In this document: piece by piece, positions 46,360 to 54,957 of the stretch | Numbering within the stretch: position 1 is the stretch's first letter | Layout: every line of letters starts with the position of its first letter | From: Sediminimonas qiaohouensis DSM 21189 | GTDB lineage: Bacteria; Pseudomonadota; Alphaproteobacteria; Rhodobacterales; Rhodobacteraceae | Assembly: GCF_000423645.1 (NCBI RefSeq) | Contig: NZ_AUIJ01000010.1 | Span: 1 to 64,000, forward strand | Reading direction: 5' to 3' | DNA length: 64,000 bases | Translations under genes and position numbers: made by a program | Notes under the pieces: generated by a model | What the model was told of the DNA's origin: nothing | The model's input: only the letters and a program-made list of their open reading frames with translations | Databases searched by the model: none

Positions 46360-47484
46360 TCAGCGTTTGAAGTTGGCCGGCACGAAGGGCAGCTCGGCCA
46401 CCTTCACGGGGTGGCGTTTGCCGCGCAGCTCGCCAAACACCGTTGTGCCCGGCGCGGTCCTCTCGGCCGGCAGGTATCCCATCGCCACCGGGCCGCCCAC
46501 CGTGGGGCCAAACCCGCCCGAGGTGATCACGCCCACCGGCGCGCCGCCCGCCTCCTCGGCAAACAGCTCGACCCCCTCGCGCATCGGCGCACGCCCCTGC
46601 GGGCGCAGCCCGACGCGCTTGCGCGGGGCGCCGTCCTCAAGCTCCTGCAAGATGCGCTCGGCGCCGGGAAAGCCGCCCGCGCGCGCGCCGCCGTTTCGGC
46701 GCACCTTCTGGATTGCCCAGCTTAGGCCAGCCTCAATCGGGCTGGTCTCGCTGTCGATGTCATGACCATAAAGGCACAGCCCCGCCTCAAGCCGCAAGCT
46801 GTCCCGCGCGCCCAAGCCAATGGGCGCGACCGCCTCGTGCTCCAGAAGTCGGCACGCCAGCGTCTCGGCCGCGTCCGCGGGCACCGATATCTCGAACCCG
46901 TCTTCGCCGGTGTAGCCCGATCGCGACACCCAGCACTCCGCGCCCGCCAACTCAAGCGTCGCCACGTCCATGAACCGCATCTCTGCCGCGGCGGGGTTCA
47001 GCCCGACCAAGACCGCCTCGGCCTCGGGCCCCTGCAACGCCAACAACGCGCGATCTTCGATCACCTCGACGCGCACATCCGCGCCCAGCCCGGCGCGCAT
47101 CAGCGCGATATCGGCGTCCTTGCAGGCCGCGTTGACCACCACGAACAGGTGATCGCCGCGATTGGCCATCATCAGATCGTCCTCGATCCCGCCGCCTTCA
47201 TTGGTGAAAAAGCCATAGCGCTGCCGGTTCTCGCCCAGACCGGCGATATTAACCGGCACCAACGCCTCCATCGCGCGTGCCACCTGCGCGTAATCGCCGC
47301 CTCGCAACACTACCTGCCCCATGTGGCTGACGTCGAAAAGGCCGGCGCGCGTGCGAGTGTGCTGATGCTCCTTCATCACGCCCGCGCTGTATTGCACCGG
47401 CATGTCATAGCCCGCGAAAGGCACCATCCTGGCGCCCAGTTCCACATGCAGGTCATGAAGCGGCAAACGCATCAAATCCGTCAT
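46360..47484 (-). CDS. gcvT: Aminomethyltransferase, glycine cleavage T protein
   Basis: Transfers the methylene group from aminomethyl-GcvH to tetrahydrofolate and releases ammonia. The 374-residue product shows F-A-G-Y-D-M-P-V-Q-Y, F-D-V-S-H-M-G-Q, the folate-site D of S-R-S-G-Y-T-G-E-D-G-F-E-I and the C-terminal G-F-G-P-T-V. The ATG at 47484 follows GGAAGGA. It is the first gene of the operon, just downstream of a glycine riboswitch. Products feed methylene-tetrahydrofolate and link with glyA and the formate dehydrogenase. Confidence 0.96.
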   Translation of the reverse strand: MTDLMRLPLHDLHVELGARMVPFAGYDMPVQYSAGVMKEHQHTRTRAGLFDVSHMGQVVLRGGDYAQVARAMEALVPVNIAGLGENRQRYGFFTNEGGGIEDDLMMANRGDHLFVVVNAACKDADIALMRAGLGADVRVEVIEDRALLALQGPEAEAVLVGLNPAAAEMRFMDVATLELAGAECWVSRSGYTGEDGFEISVPADAAETLACRLLEHEAVAPIGLGARDSLRLEAGLCLYGHDIDSETSPIEAGLSWAIQKVRRNGGARAGGFPGAERILQELEDGAPRKRVGLRPQGRAPMREGVELFAEEAGGAPVGVITSGGFGPTVGGPVAMGYLPAERTAPGTTVFGELRGKRHPVKVAELPFVPANFKR

Positions 47485-47570
47485 CAACGTTCCTTCCGTT
47501 GTGCCGTGCTGATCCGTTTGCGCATCGCCCGGCATCCCATGTTTCCCGCGCCTTTTGCGGAAAACCGTGA

Positions 47571-47727
47571 TGCCCCCTCTGTCCGTTCGCCTGAGATCGC
47601 TATCCCTTCGGCGGGCGCGTGATATCTGCGCCTCTCTCCAGAGTGTTCATGCCAGGGCGGTCCTTGTCGCCTGAGAGTTTCCGGGGCGGTTGCTCCTTCG
47701 GCACCGGATATACCGGTTCTCCCGTCC
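47571..47727 (-). promoter_or_regulatory. Tandem glycine riboswitch
   Basis: Two consecutive glycine aptamers read on the minus strand, upstream of gcvT. Aptamer 1 (about 47727-47650) contains GGGAGAAC, GCCGAAGGAGCAA, CTCTCAGGCGACAAGGAC. Aptamer 2 (about 47645-47571) contains GGAGAGAGGCGC, GCCGAAGGGATAGC, CTCAGGCGAACGGACAGAGG. The CCGAAGG and CUCAGGCrA-GGAC segments are the conserved cores. Such tandem switches turn on the glycine cleavage genes when glycine is abundant. About 87 bases separate it from the gcvT start; the expression platform is not resolved. Confidence 0.93.
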
Positions 47728-47793
47728 TGACCCCTGTTGGTGTAGCCGAGTCGTTGGCATCAGACAAGTGGTCGCTTCCGAACAAATGCGCGA

Positions 47794-48246
47794 TCACGCC
47801 CCCGGCCGGCACGACACCGTCGACATGATCTCGAACAGCGGAAGGTTGTCGCACACCAGCGCATCCAGCGTGATACCGTCCAGATGCGCATAAAACGCCT
47901 CCGCCGCGTCGGCCACCGCCAGCTTCAGGCGGCAGGCATCCACCAGAGGACAGGTGTTATCCACATCGGCAAAGCACTCGGCGATCGGAACGCTGGATTC
48001 CAGCGTGCGGAATATCTCGCCGATATGGATGTCCGCCATGTCCCGCGCCAGTTCCAGACCGCCATTGCGGCCCCGGTGCGTGCGGATATAGCCAAGCTGC
48101 CCCAACTGGTTGATCACCTGCGCGAGGTGATTCTCGGACGTGTTGCAGCATCGTGCGATCTCGGACTTGGTGACAAGCCGACCCTGGTTCGCGCCGCAAA
48201 ACATCAAAACGCGGATGGCAAGGTTTGTTCGCTTCGTTATGCGCAA
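47794..48246 (-). CDS. Rrf2-family regulator, NsrR-like
   Basis: A 150-residue winged-helix regulator with the NsrR-type start R-I-T-K-R-T-N-L-A-I-R-V-L-M-F-C. Three cysteines (Cys91, Cys99, Cys105: E-C-F ... T-C-P-L-V-D-A-C) would bind an iron-sulfur cluster that senses nitric oxide. The likely start is a TTG at 48246 (GAGGCG eight bases upstream); that gives normal NsrR length, while an ATG at 48342 would add an unrelated 32 residues crossing the FNR-type box. It sits directly upstream of the riboswitch and is divergent from the gene at 48341. Confidence 0.87.
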   Translation of the reverse strand: MRITKRTNLAIRVLMFCGANQGRLVTKSEIARCCNTSENHLAQVINQLGQLGYIRTHRGRNGGLELARDMADIHIGEIFRTLESSVPIAECFADVDNTCPLVDACRLKLAVADAAEAFYAHLDGITLDALVCDNLPLFEIMSTVSCRPGA

Positions 48247-48307
48247 TTTTTCGCCTCTGCTGATCCAATGGGATGGGTGATTGTGCCCATGCAACGTGCG
48301 TGATGTA

Positions 48308-48321
48308 TTGACATGAATCAA
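48308..48321. promoter_or_regulatory. FNR/CRP-type binding site
   Basis: TTGACATGAATCAA differs from the FNR consensus TTGAT-N4-ATCAA at a single base. It lies between the divergent NsrR-like gene (start 48246) and the gene starting at 48341. FnrL- or Dnr-type control in response to oxygen or nitric oxide is suggested. Confidence 0.65.
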
Positions 48322-48340
48322 ACTCGAGGGGAATAGCTGC

Positions 48341-48907
48341 ATGAATGATGCCTTTTTCTTTGGCTACGGCTCACTGGTGAACCGGGCCACGCATAGTTAC
48401 ACCGATGCCCACCCCGCCACCGCCCGCGACTGGCGGCGTGTGTGGCGGCACACACCGGTCCGGGCCGAGGCATTCCTGACTGTGCATCCCGCGCCGGGCG
48501 GCCAAATCCGCGGGCTGATGGCCTCGGTGCCCGGCAACGACTGGCAGGCGCTCGATGAGCGCGAAGAGGCGTATGACCGCATGCCCGCGCGCGACCAGAT
48601 CGACCACCCCCTGCCCCACCGGCCCGATATCGCGCTCTACGTGATCCCCGTGGGCAAGCATGGCACCCCCAGCCAGCACCGCCCGATCCTGCTCAGCTAC
48701 CTGGACGTGGTCGTGCAGGGGTTCTTGCGCGAATACGGCGAGGACGGCGTGCACGAGTTTTTCGACACCACCGATGGCTGGGACGCGCCGGTTCTCGACG
48801 ACCGCGCCGATCCCCGCTACCCCCGCCACCAGACCCTGACCCGCGCCGAGCGCAGCATGGTCGACGAGGCCCTGGCCGACCGCCGCGTAAGGATCATCCC
48901 CGGCTAA
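48341..48907 (+). CDS. Gamma-glutamylcyclotransferase-like protein
   Basis: A 188-residue protein with the GGCT-fold start F-F-F-G-Y-G-S-L-V-N (residues 5-14), matching the substrate-binding Y-G-S-L motif, and a candidate catalytic glutamate in L-D-E-R-E-E-A-Y-D-R. ChaC-like enzymes degrade glutathione; related proteins act on other gamma-glutamyl amines. Specific substrate not known. Its start lies 20 bases after the FNR-type box. Confidence 0.82.
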   Translation: MNDAFFFGYGSLVNRATHSYTDAHPATARDWRRVWRHTPVRAEAFLTVHPAPGGQIRGLMASVPGNDWQALDEREEAYDRMPARDQIDHPLPHRPDIALYVIPVGKHGTPSQHRPILLSYLDVVVQGFLREYGEDGVHEFFDTTDGWDAPVLDDRADPRYPRHQTLTRAERSMVDEALADRRVRIIPG

Positions 48908-48936
48908 GCTGGTGCTATACAAGCGATACGTCTGTG

Positions 48937-48965
48937 TCTTCTTCTGGCCTGAAATATCCCGGGGG
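48937..48965 (+). repeat. Short intergenic repeat, copy 7
   Basis: TCTTCTTCTGGCCTGAAATA then TCCCGGGG, followed by a G/C-rich inverted stretch (GCGCGGCACGCGCGGC, and GGGGGCAGCGCCCCC). It lies between convergent genes. Confidence 0.6.
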
Positions 48966-49073
48966 GCCGCGCGGCACGCGCGGCGGGGGCAGCGCCCCCT
49001 GCACACATAGCAATCCGCGCACGCCATGAGGCAGCCTAATACGAAGTCATATCAACAGCTTAGGAAAACCGTT

Positions 49074-50402
49074 TCACTGTGAACCCCGCGCCCGAACCTT
49101 TTGTAGCAGCGGCATCAGTTGCGCCATCTCCGGCCCGTGCGCCTGCCCGGTCAGCGCCTTCCTGAGCGGCATGAACAGGCCCCGCCCCTTGCGCCCGGTC
49201 GCCTCTTTCACCTGTGCGGTCCAGGCGGCCCATGTCCCCTCATCGAAGGGCGGCTCGGGCAACAGGGCCATCGCCTGCGCCACGACATCACGGTCCTCCT
49301 CGTCGATCACCGGCTCGGCCCCGTCGCGGCACATCTCCCACCAGGCCCGCAGGTCGGCCCGGGTGGTGATATTCTCGCGCGTGACCGCCCAGAATCGTGC
49401 CGCCTGATCATCCGGCACGCCAAGCGCGGCGATATCCTCGGCCACGTCCGCCAGCTCCAGCGTCTGCAGGTGCCGCGCAGTCAGCGGGAACAGATCGCGC
49501 TCGTCGAACTTGGTCGGCGCGGCGCCGAAGCGGGTGATGTCGAACCCCTCGACCAGCTCGTCAACGCTGCCGCGCAGCTCCACCGGGTCGGACGAGCCCA
49601 GCCGCGCCATCAGCGACAGAAGCGCCATCGGCTCGACCCCCTGGGCGCGCAGGTCCTTGATCGACAACGCCCCAAGCCGCTTCGACAGCGCCTCGCCCTG
49701 CGGCCCGGTCAGCAGCGAATGATGCGCGAATTGCGGCACCGCACCGCCAAGGGCGCGGATGATCTGGATCTGCGTGGCGGTGTTGGTCACGTGATCCGAT
49801 CCCCGCACCACGTCCGTCACGCCCATCTCGGTGTCATCGACCACCGAGGCCAGCGTATACAGAACCTGCCCATCCGCCCGGATCAGGACCGGATCGCTGA
49901 CGCTGGAGGCATCGATGGAGACCGGGCCAAGGATGCCGTCGCTCCATTCGATCCGCTCGTGATCGAGCTTGAAGCGCCAGTAGCCGCCGCGCGCCGCGCG
50001 CAGGGCAGTCTTTTCTTCTTCCGGCAGCTCCAGCGCCGCGCGGTCATAAACCGGCGGGCGGCCCATGTTCAGCTGTTTCTTGCGCTTGAGATCCAGCTCC
50101 GCAGGCGTTTCGAAACACTCGTAGAACCGGCCCATGTCGCGCAGGCGATCAGCGGCATCGCTATACCGGTCCAGGCGCCTCGACTGGTATTCGATCCGGT
50201 CCCATGTCAGGCCCAGCCATTCCAGGTCGCGCTGGATCTGGTCGATAAATTCCTGCTTCGAGCGCTCCTGGTCGGTGTCATCGATCCGCAGGATGAACGT
50301 GCCGCCCTGCTTGCGGGCGATCAGGAAATTCATCAGCGCGGTGCGCAAGTTGCCCACATGGATATAACCGGTGGGCGACGGGGCGAAACGGGTCGTTGTC
50401 AT
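49074..50402 (-). CDS. gltX: Glutamyl-tRNA synthetase
   Basis: Charges tRNA-Glu (and possibly tRNA-Gln) with glutamate. The 442-residue class I synthetase has the HIGH-type motif F-A-P-S-P-T-G-Y-I-H-V-G-N at the N-terminus and the KMSKS-type A-L-S-K-R-L-G, with R-I-D-D-T-D-Q-E-R. The start at 50402 is supported by AGGAG seven bases upstream and by the family N-terminus. Alphaproteobacteria often carry two GltX paralogues; which this is cannot be told here. Confidence 0.95.
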   Translation of the reverse strand: MTTTRFAPSPTGYIHVGNLRTALMNFLIARKQGGTFILRIDDTDQERSKQEFIDQIQRDLEWLGLTWDRIEYQSRRLDRYSDAADRLRDMGRFYECFETPAELDLKRKKQLNMGRPPVYDRAALELPEEEKTALRAARGGYWRFKLDHERIEWSDGILGPVSIDASSVSDPVLIRADGQVLYTLASVVDDTEMGVTDVVRGSDHVTNTATQIQIIRALGGAVPQFAHHSLLTGPQGEALSKRLGALSIKDLRAQGVEPMALLSLMARLGSSDPVELRGSVDELVEGFDITRFGAAPTKFDERDLFPLTARHLQTLELADVAEDIAALGVPDDQAARFWAVTRENITTRADLRAWWEMCRDGAEPVIDEEDRDVVAQAMALLPEPPFDEGTWAAWTAQVKEATGRKGRGLFMPLRKALTGQAHGPEMAQLMPLLQKVRARGSQ

Positions 50403-50521
50403 GGCGATACTCCTGCTTGAGCGGCTCATGTCACAGGGCGGCGGGTTTGTCCAGAAACCCCCGCCGCACGGCAGGGCCGCGCACCCTTCCCTTTTGCGGC
50501 AGCAGTGCGCATATCCCGGGT

Positions 50522-50920
50522 ATGACACACGGCAACCGGAACGAGCGAAACCGCATCGCCAAGCTGGCCCAATCGGCCATGGCCGGCTTGCCCGAGCCAT
50601 TTCGCAGTCGCGCGGGCGCGGTGCAGCTTCGCATTGCCGACCTGCCCGGTCATGACATGCTGCAAGAACTGGGCCTGCATGACCCGATGACACTGACGGG
50701 ACTCTACGAGGGGGTGCCGCTCACCCATAAATCCTCTAGCTACCCGGAGTTGACGCCCGACACGATCTGGCTGTTTGTCAGGCCGATCATGGCGGAATGG
50801 CACGCGCGCGGCGACGTGGAGCTGCGCGATCTGGTGACGAATGTCGTGGTGCACGAGCTGGCGCATTTCTTTGGCTGGGACGACGACGACATCGCAACCA
50901 TAGACCGCTGGTGGGAATGA
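50522..50920 (+). CDS. Small zincin-type metallopeptidase family protein
   Basis: A 132-residue cytosolic protein carrying a zinc-binding H-E-L-A-H at residues 111-115, followed by F-F-G-W-D-D-D-D, the minimal zincin-like (DUF1025/possible zinc metallopeptidase) signature. Before it come L-Y-E-G-V-P-L-T and I-W-L-F-V-R-P-I-M. No substrate is known for the family. The start is divergent from gltX across about 120 bases. Confidence 0.85.
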   Translation: MTHGNRNERNRIAKLAQSAMAGLPEPFRSRAGAVQLRIADLPGHDMLQELGLHDPMTLTGLYEGVPLTHKSSSYPELTPDTIWLFVRPIMAEWHARGDVELRDLVTNVVVHELAHFFGWDDDDIATIDRWWE

Positions 50921-50933
50921 GCGGCAGGCCCGC

Positions 50934-51130
50934 GCATCCTCGGGCCGCGGTGCGGCGATCCTACGCTGGTGCGCTGGCGCTTTATCCCCGCCAAATCCGA
51001 AGAACCTCAGTGCGTTGCGCCCAGCCCAGCCAAATCGCCGTGCCGTCACGCCAGAGGCGTGCCGATTATAGGCGGCGCCCCTTTGGGACGACGGGCGGCC
51101 CGGCGATGCGCGGCGCCCTGCGGGCGCTAT
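50934..51130 (+). repeat. Dispersed repeat copy B, uninterrupted
   Basis: About 195 bases in one piece, matching 35332-35396 and then 38773-38910. It starts GCATCCTCGGGCCGCGG, passes through CCGCCAAATCCGAAGAAC (equivalent to the transposon target site) and ends in the hairpin-rich GGCGGCGCCCCTTTGGGA / CGGGCGGCCCGG segment. Open frames across it are spurious. The rest of the gap up to 51229 holds nothing recognisable. Confidence 0.85.
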
Positions 51131-51229
51131 TCTGCGCGGGGCGCTATATCGAACGGCAGCAACAGGCCATTTCCCCCTCCACCTGGCAGGCAAGATCCCC
51201 ATTGGGGAACTTCAGTCAGGTGGGCAACA

Positions 51230-52882
51230 CTAGTCGCGCCAGTGGTTCACGATCGGGTAGCGCCTATCGCGCCAGAAGGCATGCATACTCAGCCGCGTGC
51301 CCGGCGCCGCCTGAAACCGCTTGTACTCGCTGACATACAGCAGGTGCTCGATCTTCTTGACCGTGTCGCGGTCATGTCCCTCCGCAACGCAATCCTCGAC
51401 CGAGGCATCGCGGTCCACCAGCATTTCCAGGATGGCATCCAGTTCGTCATAGGGCGGCAGGCTATCCTCGTCCTTCTGGTCGGGGCGCAGTTCGGCGCTT
51501 GGCGGCTTGTCGATGATCCGCTGCGGGATCACCGTGCCACCCGGCCCCGCCATCCAGTCGCGATGCGCCCCGTTGCGCCAGCGGCAGGCGTCAAAGACGC
51601 GGGTCTTGTACATGTCCTTGATTGGGTTGTAGCCGCCCGCCATGTCGCCATAGATCGTGGCGTACCCCACGGCCACCTCGGACTTGTTGCCGGTGGTCAG
51701 CAGCATCTCGCCAAACTTGTTGGACATCGCCATCAGCAGCAGCCCGCGCAGCCGCGATTGTATGTTTTCCTCGGTCAGGTCCTCGTCGCGGCCCGCGAAA
51801 AGCGGTGCCAGCGTCGCGTTGACCGCGTCGCGCGCCTGCGCGATCGGCACGGTGTCGTAATGCACGCCAAGCACCTCGGCCAGCGCTTTTGCATCCTCCA
51901 GCGAATGGGGCGACGTGTATTCGGACGGCAGCATCACGCAGCGCACGTTACCCGCGCCAAGGGCATCCACAGCGACCGTCGCCACCAGCGCACTGTCGAT
52001 ACCGCCCGACAGACCCAACAGCACCTTGCCGAACCCCGTCTTGGCGCAATAGTCGCGCAGGCTTTCGACCATGGCGCGATAATCCTGCTCCATCAGGTCG
52101 GGCACATGCGCCTTGCCGCCCTCGGTGGCGCGCCACCCCTCGGGCGTGCGGGTGAAATCGACATGGGTCAGCGTGGCATCGAAGGGCGGCATCTGCACCG
52201 CCAGCGCCCCGCCGGGGTTGAGCACGAAAGACGCGCCATCGAACACCTGATCGTCCTGTCCGCCCACCATGTTGAGATACACCAGCGGCAGACCCGTCTC
52301 GACCACGCGCGCAACCATCATTGTCTGGCGCATCTCCAGCCGGCCGCGTGAATAGGGGCTGCCATTGGGCACCAGCAGCAGCTCGGCGCCGGTTTCCTCC
52401 AGCGTCTCGGTCACGTCATCGTGCCACGCATCCTCGCATATGGGTGTGCCGATGCGCAGGGGGCCAATGCTGTAGGGGCCGCCGGGATTGGCGGGGGCGA
52501 AAACACGGGCCTCGTCGAACACGTTGTCGTTGGGCAGGTGATGCTTGCGCACGATATGCACGATACGCCCCCCGGACAGGATGAACCACGCGTTGTAAAG
52601 GCTCGCCCCTTCCATGTAGGGGCCGCCGATGCCGATGGCCGGCCCATCCGCGCACGCGACCGCCAGCGCCTCGATGGCCGCCAAGGCGGCTTGGTGAAAC
52701 GCGGGCTTTTGCACCAGGTCCTGCGGATCGTAGCCCGTGATGAACATCTCTGGCAGGGCCACCATGTCGGCCCCGGCGGCGCGCGCCTCGTCCCATGCCG
52801 CACGGGCCTGGCCCGCGTTCGCGTCGATATTGCCCACCGTGGGGTTGAGTTGCGCCAGCGTGAGGCGAAACGCATCGGCCAT
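51230..52882 (-). CDS. nadE: Glutamine-dependent NAD+ synthetase
   Basis: Last step of NAD synthesis: amidates deamido-NAD using glutamine. The 550-residue protein has an N-terminal nitrilase-type glutaminase with the triad Glu45 (L-P-E-M-F), Lys113 (R-K-H-H-L-P-N) and Cys149 (P-I-C-E-D-A-W). A C-terminal synthetase domain carries the ATP pyrophosphatase loop S-G-G-I-D-S at 292-297. Complements NadK, which is also in the window. Confidence 0.96.
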   Translation of the reverse strand: MADAFRLTLAQLNPTVGNIDANAGQARAAWDEARAAGADMVALPEMFITGYDPQDLVQKPAFHQAALAAIEALAVACADGPAIGIGGPYMEGASLYNAWFILSGGRIVHIVRKHHLPNDNVFDEARVFAPANPGGPYSIGPLRIGTPICEDAWHDDVTETLEETGAELLLVPNGSPYSRGRLEMRQTMMVARVVETGLPLVYLNMVGGQDDQVFDGASFVLNPGGALAVQMPPFDATLTHVDFTRTPEGWRATEGGKAHVPDLMEQDYRAMVESLRDYCAKTGFGKVLLGLSGGIDSALVATVAVDALGAGNVRCVMLPSEYTSPHSLEDAKALAEVLGVHYDTVPIAQARDAVNATLAPLFAGRDEDLTEENIQSRLRGLLLMAMSNKFGEMLLTTGNKSEVAVGYATIYGDMAGGYNPIKDMYKTRVFDACRWRNGAHRDWMAGPGGTVIPQRIIDKPPSAELRPDQKDEDSLPPYDELDAILEMLVDRDASVEDCVAEGHDRDTVKKIEHLLYVSEYKRFQAAPGTRLSMHAFWRDRRYPIVNHWRD

Positions 52883-53036
52883 CTGCCGTCTCCTGATCCC
52901 GTTTGCGCCATGATCTAGCAGATCAGATGGCGAGGGGAAGCCGAATTGGGGAAAATACGTTGCCCCTCGCCGGTGCGTCGATTAGGTTTTTTGCAACAGC
53001 CGCGGCAGGGGCGCATGCGGCAAAGCAGGGACGGAC

Positions 53037-54461
53037 ATGGCGAGAATGCGGACATCATTCATGATTTCGGGACTGGCCGGGTTGCTCTGGGCAGGGATGG
53101 CCATCGCCCAGGACGGCGAGGTTCAGACCAAGCAATACGACGATGGCGGCGTCTACGAGGGTACCTTCCAAAACGGACTTCAACACGGAACTGGCACCTA
53201 TACCCTGCCCAACGGGTACGAATACACCGGCGAATGGGTCAACGGCGAGATCCGCGGCCAGGGCGTCGCCCGTTTCCCCAACGGATCGGTCTACGAGGGC
53301 GAGTTTGCCAAGGGCAAACCCGAGGGCATCGGCAAGATCGTCTTCACCGATGGCGGCACCTACGAGGGTGAATGGGAAAACGGCAAGATCAACGGCCAGG
53401 GCGTCGCCGTCTATGCCAACGGCGTGCGCTACGAGGGCGGCTTTCGCAACGCCATGCACCACGGTCAGGGCGTGATGGAATCGCCCGGCGGCTATGTCTA
53501 TGACGGCGAGTGGGTCAATGGCGTCAAGGAAGGGCAGGCCACGATCACCTACCCCGACGGATCGGTCTACGAGGGCGAGGTTCAGCGCGGCACCCGCGAG
53601 GGGCAAGGCAAGCTGACCATGCCCAACGGAACGGTCTACGAGGGCACTTGGAAAGACGGCCAGATCAACGGCGAAGGGACGCTGACACAGGCCAATGGCG
53701 ATGTCTACAAGGGGCAGCTCGTAAACGGGCGCCGCGCCGGCGAGGGCCGCGTGGACTATGCCAACGGCGATGTCTACGAGGGCGAATTCAAGGACGACAA
53801 GCGCCACGGCCAGGGCACCTTCACCGGCGCCGACGGCTATGTCTACGAGGGCAGCTGGGTCGCCGGCCGGATCGAAGGCGAAGGACGCGTCACCTACCCT
53901 GATGGCTCGGTCTACGAGGGGCAGTTCCGCGACGGGCAGCCCGACGGCACCGGCAAGATCACCTACCCAGACGGATCAACCTATGAGGGCGAATGGAGCG
54001 CCGGCGTGATCGAGGGCGAAGGCACCGCAACCTATGCCAACGGCCTAGTCTACGAGGGCGAATTCAAGAACGCCAAGAACCACGGCACCGGCGTGATGAC
54101 CTACCCCGACGGCTACCGCTACGAGGGCGAGTGGCAGAACGGGCAGCGCCACGGCCAGGGCACCGCCACCTACCCCGACGGCACCATCTACGAGGGGCAG
54201 TTCGCCGAAGGACAGCGCCACGGTCAGGGCAAGATCGTGATCCCCGACAACCCCGAAACCGAAGCCGACGAAAGCTTCATCTACGAGGGCGAGTGGAAGC
54301 AGGGCGAAATCAGCGGCAAAGGCGTCGCGACCTATTCCAACGGCGATGTCTACGAGGGCACCTTCAAGGACGGCAAGCGGCAGGGCACCGGCACCATGCG
54401 CTACGCAGACGGGCAAGAGGCCAGCGGCAAGTGGCAAAACGGCGCCCTTCTGGAGGAGTAA
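53037..54461 (+). CDS. Secreted MORN-repeat protein
   Basis: A 474-residue protein with a signal peptide (M-I-S-G-L-A-G-L-L-W-A-G-M then A-I-A before Q-D-G). It is followed by about 18 full MORN repeats of 23 residues (consensus G-x-x-Y-E-G-E-W-x-x-G-x-x-x-G-x-G-x-x-x-Y-x-x) and a partial last one. The repeats begin at about residue 38 and run in register, except for an eight-residue extension in repeat 16 (P-E-T-E-A-D-E). MORN proteins often bind lipids or membranes. The native role of this exported form is unknown. Monocistronic. Confidence 0.9.
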   Translation: MARMRTSFMISGLAGLLWAGMAIAQDGEVQTKQYDDGGVYEGTFQNGLQHGTGTYTLPNGYEYTGEWVNGEIRGQGVARFPNGSVYEGEFAKGKPEGIGKIVFTDGGTYEGEWENGKINGQGVAVYANGVRYEGGFRNAMHHGQGVMESPGGYVYDGEWVNGVKEGQATITYPDGSVYEGEVQRGTREGQGKLTMPNGTVYEGTWKDGQINGEGTLTQANGDVYKGQLVNGRRAGEGRVDYANGDVYEGEFKDDKRHGQGTFTGADGYVYEGSWVAGRIEGEGRVTYPDGSVYEGQFRDGQPDGTGKITYPDGSTYEGEWSAGVIEGEGTATYANGLVYEGEFKNAKNHGTGVMTYPDGYRYEGEWQNGQRHGQGTATYPDGTIYEGQFAEGQRHGQGKIVIPDNPETEADESFIYEGEWKQGEISGKGVATYSNGDVYEGTFKDGKRQGTGTMRYADGQEASGKWQNGALLEE

Positions 54462-54957
54462 TGCGGCTCACCGCCCGACATCAGGCGCCCCAGGGTCGCT
54501 GCCCTCTTGCGCGATTGCCCTGAAACCGTAGCTCCGACATCCTACGAATGTAGTTGCCTGCACCGTCACCCGCTGAGCGTGGAGGGCAATAGACAATTCA
54601 CGTGACTGGACAATGAGATGCGCCACGCATCTCATGTGCGCCTCACCAACCCGGTATAGCGCCGGCAATGGCACATTCCCCAGATCGCTCCGCGCACATA
54701 TTCCGCTGGCCAGTGGCCTGCCGCACGAGCGCGCCGGCCGCATTGATAGGCGTGCCCCGCTTGCCATTCCTCAACCGTAGGGAGATAGATATCCACAGAA
54801 GTCAGCAGCCCAATGTTCAAATAGGGGGAATCGGCAGAATGATGCACATAGCGATCATCCTGCTGCATCGCGCCCCGGCACCCTCCGAAACCGGGTAATC
54901 ACTTTGTTGCGAAATGCTCAAACGTAAGCGCCTGCGATAGCACCCGGTTCAGGCGCC
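54462..54957. other. Gap of about 500 bases with a possible gene remnant
   Basis: Between convergent MORN and SDR genes. A minus-strand frame at 54632-54868 (78 residues, containing I-Y-L-P-T-V-E-E-W-Q-A-G) and a second frame at 54468-54767 (A-H-M-R-C-V-A-H-L-I) have protein-like composition. They might be one gene broken by a frameshift, or chance. A perfect 10-bp hairpin ATGAGATGCG-CCA-CGCATCTCAT lies at 54613-54635. GC content looks lower than in neighbouring genes. Confidence 0.3.

Noticed and set aside
49119-50420. Plus-strand open frame (433 codons) across gltX
   Set aside because: Antisense shadow of gltX; composition dominated by Arg/His/Gln.
50969-52351. Plus-strand open frame starting in repeat copy B and running across nadE
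   Set aside because: The start lies in a non-coding repeat and the rest is antisense to nadE.
53140-54440. Regularly spaced DNA repeats that could suggest a CRISPR array
   Set aside because: The period is 69 bases, exactly 23 codons, in frame with the MORN protein; units are diverged and there are no unique spacers.
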